Notes: generated from the letters alone by a model not told the origin. A DNA stretch of 16,398 nucleotides from CAYWBI01 sp964456445 (GCA_964456445.1 CAYWBI010000082.1:1-16398), one strand, 5' to 3'; shown: positions 7,158-14,942, numbered from the stretch's first letter. Translations and numbers: made by a program.

Positions 7158-9881
7158 TTAGTTTAAAGACCATTCAAGGCCAAATTGTACACGTCTTGGT
7201 TCACCATATTGCCACGGAAAACGAACATACTCTTCCACCGTATTCGGCCCGCTTGATTGTTGCCCGGCGTAACTATTTGTATAATTTGCTTTACCTGTAT
7301 CGCCAAATACATTTACCGCTATACGGTTGTCCAACAGATTAAATACGCGCAGGAAGGCAATAAATTTCTGCCCGGAAATATCAAAGTTTTTATGCAGACG
7401 CAGATCGATGGTAAATTGATACGGGCGACGACGGCTGTTTTTTTGTAACCCGGAACTAATCCCACGAAAAGAGTTGAAGGAGGTTATTTGCGGGGTATAA
7501 GGCAGCCCGGACCCTAAACGGGCAATCATACTGGCCCCCCAGGTTTCCCTTCCATAATAGAAGGAGCTGTTAAACAAATGGCGTTGGTCCCAGTCCAGGG
7601 GCAAAATTGTAATGCTCGGCTCTACATCTGCATTCAACGCGGCATATTCTTCCTGTGGGGAAGAATTGCTTCCTTCGGCAACCTGATAGGTATAGCTTAA
7701 ATCAAAGGAATAGCTGTCGCTATAACGTTTTTGAAGGGTTACGGTAAGCCCTTTTACATTTGCATAATCTTTATTTATATATTTGACATAGCTACTTTGG
7801 TTTAACATGCTGATAGAAGCACTTGAAGTTATCCAATCACGCACGTCGCGGTAAAAACCGGTCACATCAATTTTAAAGTCAGACATTAGCTCTTGCTGCA
7901 GACCCAATTCGTACATGATCGTTTTCTGGGCCTTTAAATCGGCATTGCCATAAATTCCGGCATTTGTCGCGTTGGCCGGGATACGATAGTCGCCGCGGTT
8001 ATAAAGAAATTCAAAAGAAGGAATCTGCAGAAAATGTCCATATGAAAAATGAATGACGCCTTTTTCCGTAATGGGATAGGCAATTCCAAAACGCGGGCTT
8101 ACCTGCCATTTAGCCGAGGCCTTTTTTAAATAATGTGCTTTTCGTTGGGCATAGCTCAACCCGACATAGGCTTCATCGATTGGATTATTTACATCCGGAT
8201 CATCCGGTATTGCCGGTATATCGGCACGGGCATCAAAATAATCCATACGTATGCCCAGATTAATGATCACATCGTTATATTCAATTTTGTCCTGAACATA
8301 GGTGGAATAATCTACAGGTTTACGGTCATAATATGTACGGGCGGAAGAGTTTTTATCCGGAACGGTTGGCAAAAATAAATTTTTGTCTGTTGGCGCACCA
8401 TCCTGCAAGCCATAATCATCAAAAGTGATTTTATGAGTGCGGGCTTCGAAACCGGCTTTTAACAAATGGTTCCTCGAAACCTGGGATGTAATATTTCCTT
8501 TAAATGAAATGGTTGTTGTCTCGCGGAAGAAACGGTGATTGTTGGTGCCACCCGTGGCAAAAGAAACCTGATCACGTCTCCATGGCTGAATTTGACCGGC
8601 GACGTCACGCCCGATAGGGTCCTGATAACGGCTGTCCGTGGGGCTATCATACAAATGCTCCCGGAATTGTTTGTCCAGATACGCTAAATTCAGATCATAG
8701 AAGGTTGTCGGCGAAAGCGTATGGTTAACCGATATCCATCCGTCAAAACTATCGGAAAACTTGTTCACGTTGCCATCCGGCGCAAACTTTAGGGCGTGAT
8801 CATAATCCTGATAATTACGTCGGGAAAAGAGCCCTTCAAAATTTATCTTAAACTCCGGTACGGGCAGAAAGGTAAGTTTGGCCTGTCCCGTCCAGTTTTT
8901 GCTCCAGTTCATCGGGACCACTTTCCCATCCTGAAAAGAACCATCTGCATTTTGCTTAACCAGCGTGTCACCCGCAACGGAAAACTTACGTGTACCATAC
9001 AAATAACCATCGGAATAATTATAACGCGATGTGGCATAAAAACTAAAGTTCTTACCAATCGGGCCACTCAATGAGGCGCGTGTGCTGTAATCCTGGGTGG
9101 GTTTAAAATCACTTATATTATAAAAGTAGGTATCAAAATTACTAAGATGGTCACCACTAAATACCTGGATGTCGGCGGTATATTTTCGCCCGCCTTCCTT
9201 GGTAACTGTATTAATTATACCCGACATGGCATTGCCATATTCGGCATTAAATGTCCCGCTTATCACCTGTAATTCCTGGATACTGTTGTTGTCCACATCG
9301 ATGGCCTGGCTGTTATCATAGGCGTCGGAAACAGAGACGCCGTTTATCCAATAAGAAATTTCCGAGCTGCGACCGCCACGGATATGGAATCCGCCACCTG
9401 CATCTCTGGTAACGCCCGGCTGCAGTTGCAATATATCGCTCAGCTCAACAACCGGAAGAGCATCTATCTGCTCTGAGGTAACCATCGATTGGCTGGAAGT
9501 CATATCTTTTTGTACCAAATTAGCCCTGCCTTGAACAACAATGGCCTCGTCCAGCTCAAGGGTCTCGGATTGCATCTCAAAGCTTAAACGAGTGGTATGG
9601 TCAATGGAAATTGCCACCCCTTCCCGTTTAATTTCATGATATCCAAGATATTGAACCATAATAGTGTATTTTCCAGGCGGAATATTTAAAATCACAAACT
9701 CACCGTTAACATCGGTACTGGCGCCAATGACGGTGCCGTCCAGGAACACGTTTACACCAATCAAGGGTTCGTTTGTTGATTTATCGATAACATTACCTGC
9801 TATTTTTCCGGTGGTACCGGCCATAACCTGGGTGAAGGCAAACAACAAAACCCCCAACCAGATACGGTAGCTGTTTTTCAT
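7158..9881 (-). CDS. TonB-dependent outer-membrane receptor with carboxypeptidase-regulatory-like N-terminal domain
   Basis: 907 residues from the chosen start. Signal peptide about 1-22 (WLGVLLFAFTQVMAG). Residues about 24-104 form a CarboxypepD_reg-like beta-sandwich (GKIAGNVID...LIGVNVFLDGT...GEFVILNIPPGKYTI). The LDEAIVVQGR segment and a plug domain (about 128-228) with LPVVELSDILQLQPGV, FHIRGGRSSE and IQELQVISGTFNAEYGNAMSGIIN follow. The remainder is the 22-strand-type barrel, ending RRVQFGLEWSLN. It imports a ligand across the outer membrane using TonB/ExbBD energy. A longer reading frame begins at 9905, but ATG 9881 has AGGAG about 6 bases upstream and opens directly on the signal peptide. 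No SusD-like gene adjoins it; the neighbours are a sorting-domain protein and a PorV-like barrel. Maltooligosaccharide as ligand is inferred from the upstream amylase. Confidence 0.93.
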   Translation of the reverse strand: MKNSYRIWLGVLLFAFTQVMAGTTGKIAGNVIDKSTNEPLIGVNVFLDGTVIGASTDVNGEFVILNIPPGKYTIMVQYLGYHEIKREGVAISIDHTTRLSFEMQSETLELDEAIVVQGRANLVQKDMTSSQSMVTSEQIDALPVVELSDILQLQPGVTRDAGGGFHIRGGRSSEISYWINGVSVSDAYDNSQAIDVDNNSIQELQVISGTFNAEYGNAMSGIINTVTKEGGRKYTADIQVFSGDHLSNFDTYFYNISDFKPTQDYSTRASLSGPIGKNFSFYATSRYNYSDGYLYGTRKFSVAGDTLVKQNADGSFQDGKVVPMNWSKNWTGQAKLTFLPVPEFKINFEGLFSRRNYQDYDHALKFAPDGNVNKFSDSFDGWISVNHTLSPTTFYDLNLAYLDKQFREHLYDSPTDSRYQDPIGRDVAGQIQPWRRDQVSFATGGTNNHRFFRETTTISFKGNITSQVSRNHLLKAGFEARTHKITFDDYGLQDGAPTDKNLFLPTVPDKNSSARTYYDRKPVDYSTYVQDKIEYNDVIINLGIRMDYFDARADIPAIPDDPDVNNPIDEAYVGLSYAQRKAHYLKKASAKWQVSPRFGIAYPITEKGVIHFSYGHFLQIPSFEFLYNRGDYRIPANATNAGIYGNADLKAQKTIMYELGLQQELMSDFKIDVTGFYRDVRDWITSSASISMLNQSSYVKYINKDYANVKGLTVTLQKRYSDSYSFDLSYTYQVAEGSNSSPQEEYAALNADVEPSITILPLDWDQRHLFNSSFYYGRETWGASMIARLGSGLPYTPQITSFNSFRGISSGLQKNSRRRPYQFTIDLRLHKNFDISGQKFIAFLRVFNLLDNRIAVNVFGDTGKANYTNSYAGQQSSGPNTVEEYVRFPWQYGEPRRVQFGLEWSLN

Positions 9882-9915
9882 TCGATTCTCCTGTAGTTCA
9901 GTCAATGTAGCTTCT

Positions 9916-9943
9916 TTTATAAACTATACGTAAAATTCGTTAA
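9916..9943 (-). promoter_or_regulatory. Possible internal promoter before the TonB receptor gene
   Basis: Minus-strand TTAACG (9938-9943), a 16-base spacer, and TATAAA (9916-9921) lie in the 86-base gap between the parvulin and receptor genes. The match is moderate and AT-richness makes chance likely. If real, receptor, sorting-domain and PorV-like genes could be expressed apart from the amylase. Confidence 0.28.
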
Positions 9944-9967
9944 AGCAGAAATATGGTTTTTTTTCTA

Positions 9968-11596
9968 TCATTCAAGTGTAAAATAACGGAGAAGCTCGTT
10001 ATTATAGCTTACATTTACCTTTTTATAAATGCTACCAAGATAGTTGAACACAATACTTTGCTCATTTACTTTTTTATACATTTGATCCACCCTTTGCCGG
10101 ACCTCATCAAAAGGGGCCGGACGGGCTTCGATCTTTTTTATCACTTTGAACAATCCGTAATACGGTGCGGACTTAACCGGTCCGATCACTTTATTGAGCG
10201 GTGCACGCCAGAGACGGTTCTTTAACATCCCAAAGCGGTTCCAGTCCGATAAACCAATTTCCCCATTGCGCATGGCCGACCATTTACGTAATGAATACTT
10301 TCGCGCAAGACGACCAAAAGGTTCACCCTTTAATATGCGCTCTTTGATATTCAGACCTTTTTTAAAACTGTCTGTCAATATCTCCAGGACATTCAATTTG
10401 CGCGGCTTGTTAAAGGCTTCAATATGTGCGTTATAATACCTGTATAAAGCCGAATCGGGTGATGTGTAGCCAGCCAAGATTTGTCGGATTTTATACTTTA
10501 AAAAAATATGCATCCGGGCGTTGGCCTCTGCCTTTTTAACAATGGTTGCATCCTCATAACCCAAGTCATGGGCTTTTTTCAATAATATATCCTGCAGAAG
10601 TAAACTTTTTAGAAGAGTTTGCAAAGCAGAAAGATCCTTTATTTTTCCACGATGAAATTCCGGCACCTGATTTATCTTTCGAATGGCCTCTTTTTCGTTC
10701 CACTTATGGCCTTTGTATTCAAGTACCCCTTTTTTCTCATCCAACTTTTCGGTGTTTTTAGGGAAGCGGTGTAAAGATTCAAAAACATCCTTTAAGCCCT
10801 GTGGATCAAAATTGAGGACGTCCTTATCAAAAACAGAGGCGATAAATTTTCTTTCAGAGGCCGCTTTTTTGGAAATCCGCAGCAAACGTGTCTGGGCGCT
10901 TTTATGGTTCAGATACTCGTTTTCCGTGATAAGCGGATACGTTTTTTTATCTTCAACCTTGATGATGCTATAGCCTTGCGCTGTTTTTACCGGTTTGGAC
11001 ACCTCATTTGTTTTTAAGCGGAATGCCACATCTTCAAAGGCAGGGTCCATATCGCCACCGGAAAAATAGCCAAGATAGCCCCCATTGCTTTTTAGGGTAG
11101 AGTCGGTGAAAACCTGTGCCGCCAGCGAATCCCAGGAGGCCCCGTTTTTAATTTTACGATATAAATCACGGGTCCGCTCCAAAGTTGGCGCATATAAATG
11201 CCGAACGGCAATTTTATCTTTGGAACGTTTATAAGCACTACGCACTTCAGTATCGGTAACTTTTATTTTAGCATAAACCTGCTGATCTTTTAAATAGCCC
11301 AAAATCATTTCCTTCTTTGCCCATGCTTGTTCATGCTGGTATCCGGTATTCTCTTCAATTGCACTATTGTCATCATACTTGCTCAACAAAATTTCATGAA
11401 CCATATTCTGCGCTACCTGTTTGCGGACAATCAAATTATCCTTGGCCACACTATTGTCCAGATATTCCTGGAAACGCTGTTTATAGCTCTGGAAATCAAC
11501 GGTATATTCGCCTACCGTTGCAACCACCTCATCCTTTTTTTGCGTACAAAATGTTATACTTAAAGCAACCAGCACCAGGATCAAACGTCTTTTCAC
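9968..11596 (-). CDS. SurA-like periplasmic peptidyl-prolyl isomerase with two parvulin domains
   Basis: 542 residues. It begins with a hydrophobic signal (RLILVLVALSITFC). Cys 17 follows SITF, an imperfect lipobox because Phe at -1 is unusual, so lipid anchoring is uncertain. A SurA_N-like helical region spans about 25-125. The first parvulin domain (about 130-221) is clear: VRHLYAP, then SNGGYLGYFSGGDMDPAFEDVAF and GYSIIKVEDK. The second (about 396-502) is more diverged but keeps LNVLEIL, NGEIGLSDW and YGLFKVIKKIEARPAPFDEV. SurA-type proteins escort outer-membrane proteins to the BAM machinery. The start is GTG at 11596; it overlaps the amylase stop in the 4-base string GTGA, so translation is probably coupled, with AAGGG upstream. 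Downstream are barrel-forming proteins, which suggests a dedicated chaperone. The family is secure; the client specificity is inference. Confidence 0.9.
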   Translation of the reverse strand: MKRRLILVLVALSITFCTQKKDEVVATVGEYTVDFQSYKQRFQEYLDNSVAKDNLIVRKQVAQNMVHEILLSKYDDNSAIEENTGYQHEQAWAKKEMILGYLKDQQVYAKIKVTDTEVRSAYKRSKDKIAVRHLYAPTLERTRDLYRKIKNGASWDSLAAQVFTDSTLKSNGGYLGYFSGGDMDPAFEDVAFRLKTNEVSKPVKTAQGYSIIKVEDKKTYPLITENEYLNHKSAQTRLLRISKKAASERKFIASVFDKDVLNFDPQGLKDVFESLHRFPKNTEKLDEKKGVLEYKGHKWNEKEAIRKINQVPEFHRGKIKDLSALQTLLKSLLLQDILLKKAHDLGYEDATIVKKAEANARMHIFLKYKIRQILAGYTSPDSALYRYYNAHIEAFNKPRKLNVLEILTDSFKKGLNIKERILKGEPFGRLARKYSLRKWSAMRNGEIGLSDWNRFGMLKNRLWRAPLNKVIGPVKSAPYYGLFKVIKKIEARPAPFDEVRQRVDQMYKKVNEQSIVFNYLGSIYKKVNVSYNNELLRYFTLE

Positions 11597-13410
11597 ATAA
11601 CAACCCTTTTTAATACCAGCATCGATTTAGCGGGCATCTGCAGCTTTAACTGACCGGCATCCGCCGAAACCTGAGCCCCGGTCATTAAATCACGAAAAAG
11701 ACGGCCCTGCACTTTAATGGTTACCGTGCCCGCTTGCAAGGCATTGTTTACAGCTATAGTAATTTTTTCATCGCCCCATGTGCGGCTATAAACTAATTGA
11801 TCCGCAATGTCATTTGTATAGTTGATTTTAAAATCGCCGTTTTGCAAGGCGGGTTGGCTATTTCTTATATGGATAATCTTGGAGTAATAGTTAAACAGGG
11901 ATTGGTCAAATACAACCGGATCGGCGGGACGAGGCGTTTGGCTTATGTTGGCTGTTTCGGTCCGGTAAGTCAGTCCCGGCCAAACCATCGGTTTACGTTC
12001 ATCGGGGTCATCGGCGCCCCACATGCCCGCTTCCGTACCATAATAAATCATGGGAGGGCCCGGAAAGGTTATTTGTACCATGGCCATGAGACGCAGAATC
12101 TGCCACTCATCCTCATGCGGGCGGCGCACATTATAGGCCGGATTATCATTAAGCGTAACCATCTTGTCATAAAATAAATCCGGGTTGACAATGTGCGAGG
12201 CAATACGATCGGTATCGTGGCTGTCCAATAAATTCAATAATTGATATCGGGTTTGCGGAGGATAACTTTTATTCAAATCTTGCAAGCGCTGCACAAACTG
12301 TGAGGCTGTTATCTTTTTGGTATGATTTATAAAAAAATCGCACATCGCTACAGCCCAACGGTAATTCATAACACCATCGAACTGATCGCCTTTTAGCCAG
12401 GGAGCAGGGTCCATATATTTGTTATTGGCCCAGTCGTCCCAGAATATCTCACCGGTAATATAGGCATCGGGATTGATACCTTTGACAAAAACACGGAATT
12501 TTTGCCAAAAGGGATGTCCAACCATTTCCGCCACATCCAAACGCCAGCCATCGATGCCATCGGAGGGGTCCCCATCATTGTTGGGGTCCATCCAACGTTG
12601 CACTGCGGCAAAAATATGTTTGCGTACCGCAGGGACAAGACCGTTTTTATCTTCGGCCAGTTCCGGCAATTCGCGGACGCCCGCCCACCCGGCATAGTCA
12701 AACTCGTTTTGCGCTGTGGAAGGATCGTCCCAGGATTTGATTATGTACCAATTTTTATACGCTGAATTCCGGCCGTTTTTCTGAACATCTTTAAAAGCCC
12801 AAAAATTTAAACCGGTATGGTTAAACACACCATCAATAATTATACGAATATTTTTATTGTGCGCCTGATTTAACAGTTGTAAAAAAAGTTTATCCGCCGA
12901 GGTCCAGCGCCAATCGGCAGGAATGGCCGGATTTTCCCCGGCCATCAGCGCAATGTCCGCTGCCGGGTCCGGTCCAAAATAGGGATCGATATGATGATAA
13001 GAAGCGGCGTCATATTTATGCAGTGACGGGGCATAAAACACCGGATTGATATAGATGGTGTTAACGCCCAACTTCTTCAAATAATCAAGTTTATTGATGA
13101 TCCCCTGAATGTCGCCGCCATAGCGCCTGCGTTGTGCATTGTACCCAAAGCCTTTCCCGTTGGCTTTTTCCCATGGTTGCAATCTATACCAATCCGATGT
13201 CCATGGACTGATCTGCCAGGCGCTTTGTACATCATGCGGCCAGGAACCTTTTTCACTCGCAAGGGTCGGGTCGTTGGACGGGTCCCCATTATTAAAACGT
13301 TCCGGAAATATTTGATAGAATACGGCATGCGTCACCCATTCTGGCGAAGAAACCGAAGCGGCAAAAGTAAAAACGAAAAAAGTTAACAGAAAAAGGATGC
13401 TTGTTCTCAT
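11593..13410 (-). CDS. Secreted GH13 alpha-amylase family enzyme, neopullulanase/cyclomaltodextrinase-like
   Basis: 605 residues from the chosen start. A signal peptide (RTSILFLLTFFVFTFAAS) is followed directly by the GH13 barrel (VFYQIFPERFNNGDPSND). Conserved regions are complete: region I DGVFNH (Asp about 193), region V LPEL, region II GWRLDVAEM with nucleophile Asp about 292, region III GEIFWDD with acid/base Glu about 321, and region IV DSHDTDR with Asp about 399. The LPEL motif, resembling MPKL, and the 29-residue nucleophile-to-acid spacing suit the GH13_20-like neopullulanase/maltogenic group, but the N-terminal CBM34 domain is absent. A C-terminal beta domain ends the protein; there is no sorting domain, so a periplasmic site is likely. 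It would cleave alpha-1,4-glucans, maltodextrins or cyclodextrins. The frame opens further upstream at 13473; ATG 13410 is preferred because it begins the signal peptide, although its ribosome site is weak. It is first in the cluster. Confidence 0.92.
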   Translation of the reverse strand: MRTSILFLLTFFVFTFAASVSSPEWVTHAVFYQIFPERFNNGDPSNDPTLASEKGSWPHDVQSAWQISPWTSDWYRLQPWEKANGKGFGYNAQRRRYGGDIQGIINKLDYLKKLGVNTIYINPVFYAPSLHKYDAASYHHIDPYFGPDPAADIALMAGENPAIPADWRWTSADKLFLQLLNQAHNKNIRIIIDGVFNHTGLNFWAFKDVQKNGRNSAYKNWYIIKSWDDPSTAQNEFDYAGWAGVRELPELAEDKNGLVPAVRKHIFAAVQRWMDPNNDGDPSDGIDGWRLDVAEMVGHPFWQKFRVFVKGINPDAYITGEIFWDDWANNKYMDPAPWLKGDQFDGVMNYRWAVAMCDFFINHTKKITASQFVQRLQDLNKSYPPQTRYQLLNLLDSHDTDRIASHIVNPDLFYDKMVTLNDNPAYNVRRPHEDEWQILRLMAMVQITFPGPPMIYYGTEAGMWGADDPDERKPMVWPGLTYRTETANISQTPRPADPVVFDQSLFNYYSKIIHIRNSQPALQNGDFKINYTNDIADQLVYSRTWGDEKITIAVNNALQAGTVTIKVQGRLFRDLMTGAQVSADAGQLKLQMPAKSMLVLKRVVM

Positions 13411-13463
13411 CAATACCCGGGTGTGTGTTGGTAATTTTAAACAGGCTTTATTTGTCCAAAATG

Positions 13464-13489
13464 TTAGTAACACTAAATATAGTTACTAA
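13464..13489. promoter_or_regulatory. Inverted-repeat operator candidate upstream of the amylase gene
   Basis: TTAGTAAC (13464-13471) and its exact reverse complement GTTACTAA (13482-13489) are separated by 10 bases, giving half-sites centred 18 bases apart, as for a dimeric helix-turn-helix repressor. The element covers the -10 hexamer and spacer of the amylase promoter. No regulator gene lies in the window, so the bound protein is unknown. Confidence 0.6.
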
Positions 13490-13503
13490 AAAACGGATTT
13501 CAA
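13476..13503 (-). promoter_or_regulatory. Predicted promoter of the amylase-led cluster
   Basis: Minus-strand TTGAAA (13498-13503), 16-base spacer, TATATT (13476-13481). Predicted transcription start is near 13469, leaving about 59 bases of leader before the ATG at 13410. Both hexamers match sigma70 consensus at 5/6 or close to it, and the -10 lies inside the inverted repeat at 13464-13489, which suggests repression by occlusion. Confidence 0.55.
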
Positions 13504-13600
13504 ACAAAAAAATAACAATACGCTAATTTTCCCGGAATAAGTGTGTGTCCGAACAGGGTTTTTCCTTGATGTATTTTGCAACATCACCATCAAAAGTACC

Positions 13601-13766
13601 AAAGGAGCACGCAAAGGTTTGTTTCTTTTATAAAGATATTTTCTCTGCGCGGCTCCGTGGTTCTCTGTGGGCCCCATGTTGGTTTTTATTTCGTTTAAAT
13701 TGGATATCAATTTGGATGGCGATACGGACAAAAGAAACACTTTTTCACGGAGTTGCACAAAGAAGG
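13601..13766. repeat. 166-bp intergenic tandem repeat, unit 1
   Basis: Positions 13601-13685 recur at 13767-13851 at a constant offset of 166, with near identity from 13618 onward. The right-hand half (13708-about 13764) recurs after the gap from 13952. The core reads TCTCTGCGCGGCTCCGTGG followed by TTCTCTGTGGG, and the other half contains CACGGAGTTGCACAAAG. Both halves are degenerate CAC-GGAG-type words in opposite orientation. Confidence 0.9.
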
Positions 13767-14018
13767 CACAAAGCACGCAAGTGTTTGTTTCTTTTGTAAA
13801 GATATTTTCTCTGCGCGGCTCCGTGGTTCTCTGTGGGCCCCATGTTGGTTTNNNNNNNNNNNNNNNNNNNNNNNNNNNNNNNNNNNNNNNNNNNNNNNNN
13901 NNNNNNNNNNNNNNNNNNNNNNNNNNNNNNNNNNNNNNNNNNNNNNNNNNNCAATTTGGATGGCGATACGGACAAAAGAAACACTTTTTCACGGAGTTGC
14001 ACAAAGCAGGCGCAAAGC
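13767..14018. repeat. 166-bp intergenic tandem repeat, unit 2, interrupted by the gap
   Basis: The left part, 13767-13851, matches 13601-13685; the right part, 13952 to about 14018, matches 13708 to about 13776. Unit 1 has only 22 bases (13686-13707) between these two parts. The 100-base gap therefore stands for about 22 bases, or 22 plus a multiple of 166 if more units exist. Confidence 0.85.
13852..13951. other. Assembly gap of 100 N
   Basis: Exactly 100 undetermined bases, the usual placeholder for a scaffold join of unknown size. It falls inside the second repeat unit, as expected when near-identical tandem copies defeat short-read assembly. Confidence 0.97.
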
Positions 14019-14087
14019 TAATGCAGGGTATCATTGATTTTTTCCGGTCCCGATATCTTTGATCAAATCAAATTCAACCACGAACCG

Positions 14088-14780
14088 TTAATACCCTTTT
14101 GAGTTTAACGCATAATTAAAAGTACTTGATGAAAAAACGGATGTTCCTTCATCGCGGGGCAGGGAATCATACAGAACCCGACCATAGAGGTACATTTCAC
14201 CGGGCTTTATTACCTTGGGGAATTTCTCTTTTCCATTAAACCAGGGCTTATAGATGGAAACCGCCAGCTCACTGCAATAAAAACGTTTGGGATAGTTAAA
14301 ACCGATCGTGCCCAGAAAATCATAATCCCTGCCCACCAGTTTAAGCGCCTTTTTCCAGGCAAGTGGACCGTTTTTGTCGTTTTGCCAGCGGGGACGTATG
14401 ATGAGCAAACGATAGGACTTATCAACAAAGCCCGGTAAACCCGTCAGCTGCACACCTGTGCCTTTGGCCTCTATGACCTGCCGCTTTTCCGCATTGAATA
14501 CCGCAACATGACTGATCGGGATCCCGGTTGCATTGGCCACAAGATTATCCGTGGCATGATACCCACGGGTCACCAGCCAATCACCGGTTCGGGCTTTTTG
14601 AATTACCTGCCGTTCAATGATTTTGTTCTGTGCGCGATGACGGGCATCATCCGTTTTTTTAACCAGCGGCCGGGCCAGGCAACCCGACAATAAGAGGAAC
14701 ACGAGCAAACAAGGGACGGTTGTTTTTAGTGACTTAAAGAGCGCCTGCATATTGGCGTTAGCATATCGGATCAAGATCAT
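14088..14780 (-). CDS. YiiX/YebB-like permuted NlpC/P60 (papain-like) lipoprotein
   Basis: 230 residues. The N-terminal signal ends in a good lipobox (LLSGC, Cys about 34). The body matches the permuted NlpC/P60 fold of YiiX-type proteins: GDWLVTRG at the start, ISHVAVF with the probable catalytic His near residue 91, VIEAKGTGVQ, then the late catalytic block YCSELAVSIY with Cys near 169. Family members are thiol hydrolases or acyltransferases that may act on cell-wall peptides or lipids; the substrate here is unknown. The ATG at 14780 lies 3 bases after the stop of the small DUF5989-type gene and has no clear ribosome site, which points to coupled translation; an internal ATG at 14750 is an alternative. 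It is probably anchored on a membrane facing the periplasm. Confidence 0.82.
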   Translation of the reverse strand: MILIRYANANMQALFKSLKTTVPCLLVFLLLSGCLARPLVKKTDDARHRAQNKIIERQVIQKARTGDWLVTRGYHATDNLVANATGIPISHVAVFNAEKRQVIEAKGTGVQLTGLPGFVDKSYRLLIIRPRWQNDKNGPLAWKKALKLVGRDYDFLGTIGFNYPKRFYCSELAVSIYKPWFNGKEKFPKVIKPGEMYLYGRVLYDSLPRDEGTSVFSSSTFNYALNSKGY

Positions 14781-14783
14781 ATT

Positions 14784-14942
14784 TTAAAATATGGTGTAAA
14801 TGAATGGCGCCAGCGCGCTGCCACCGGTCAGGACAATCAACAGCCCCAGCAAAAGCAGGATGACCACAATGGGGCCGAGCAGCCATTTTTTATTTTCTTT
14901 TAAAAAGGAAAAATATTCCGTGACAATCTTTATCTTTGACAT
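14784..14942 (-). CDS. Small single-pass membrane protein, DUF5989-like
   Basis: 52 residues. It has a short amphipathic, charged N-terminus (EYFSFLKENKKW), one transmembrane helix (about 24-38, PIVVILLLLGLLIVL), then GGSALAPFIYTIF at the C-terminus. The FLKExKKW...LAPFIYT pattern fits DUF5989, small proteins often found next to SxtJ-like proteins and carbamoyltransferases in glycan or natural-product clusters. Neither partner is visible here. The ATG at 14942 is preferred over the longer frame from 15023 because AAGAGG precedes it closely and the family begins at this point; the extension has no domain. It is followed after 3 bases by the YiiX-like gene, so the two likely form one transcript. 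Its molecular function is unknown. Confidence 0.75.
   Translation of the reverse strand: MSKIKIVTEYFSFLKENKKWLLGPIVVILLLLGLLIVLTGGSALAPFIYTIF

Larger units (their letters stand above)
13504..14087. other. Non-coding region holding tandem repeats and an assembly gap
   Basis: No credible gene was seen. Open frames here run through the repeat DNA or the N gap and show no domain, signal peptide or ribosome site. Contents are the start-side flank of the amylase promoter, the 166-bp repeat units, the gap, and a short 3' flank of the YiiX-like gene without an obvious terminator. Confidence 0.7.

Noticed and set aside
7158..9881. Labelling the receptor as SusC
   Set aside because: It shares the CarboxypepD_reg-like domain and LDEAIVV segment with SusC-type proteins, but there is no SusD partner and the same architecture is common in other TonB receptors, so a general name is safer.
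13601..14018. CRISPR array
   Set aside because: The unit is 166 bases in direct tandem without unique spacers of uniform length, and no cas genes are present.
13486..14062. Open frames on both strands spanning the repeat block and the N run
   Set aside because: They exist only because N codons contain no stop and the repeat is duplicated. The peptides repeat with the DNA and show no domain, signal or ribosome site.
14058..14067. Palindrome TTTGATCAAA
   Set aside because: Short AT-rich palindrome downstream of a gene, with no promoter or second copy; likely chance.
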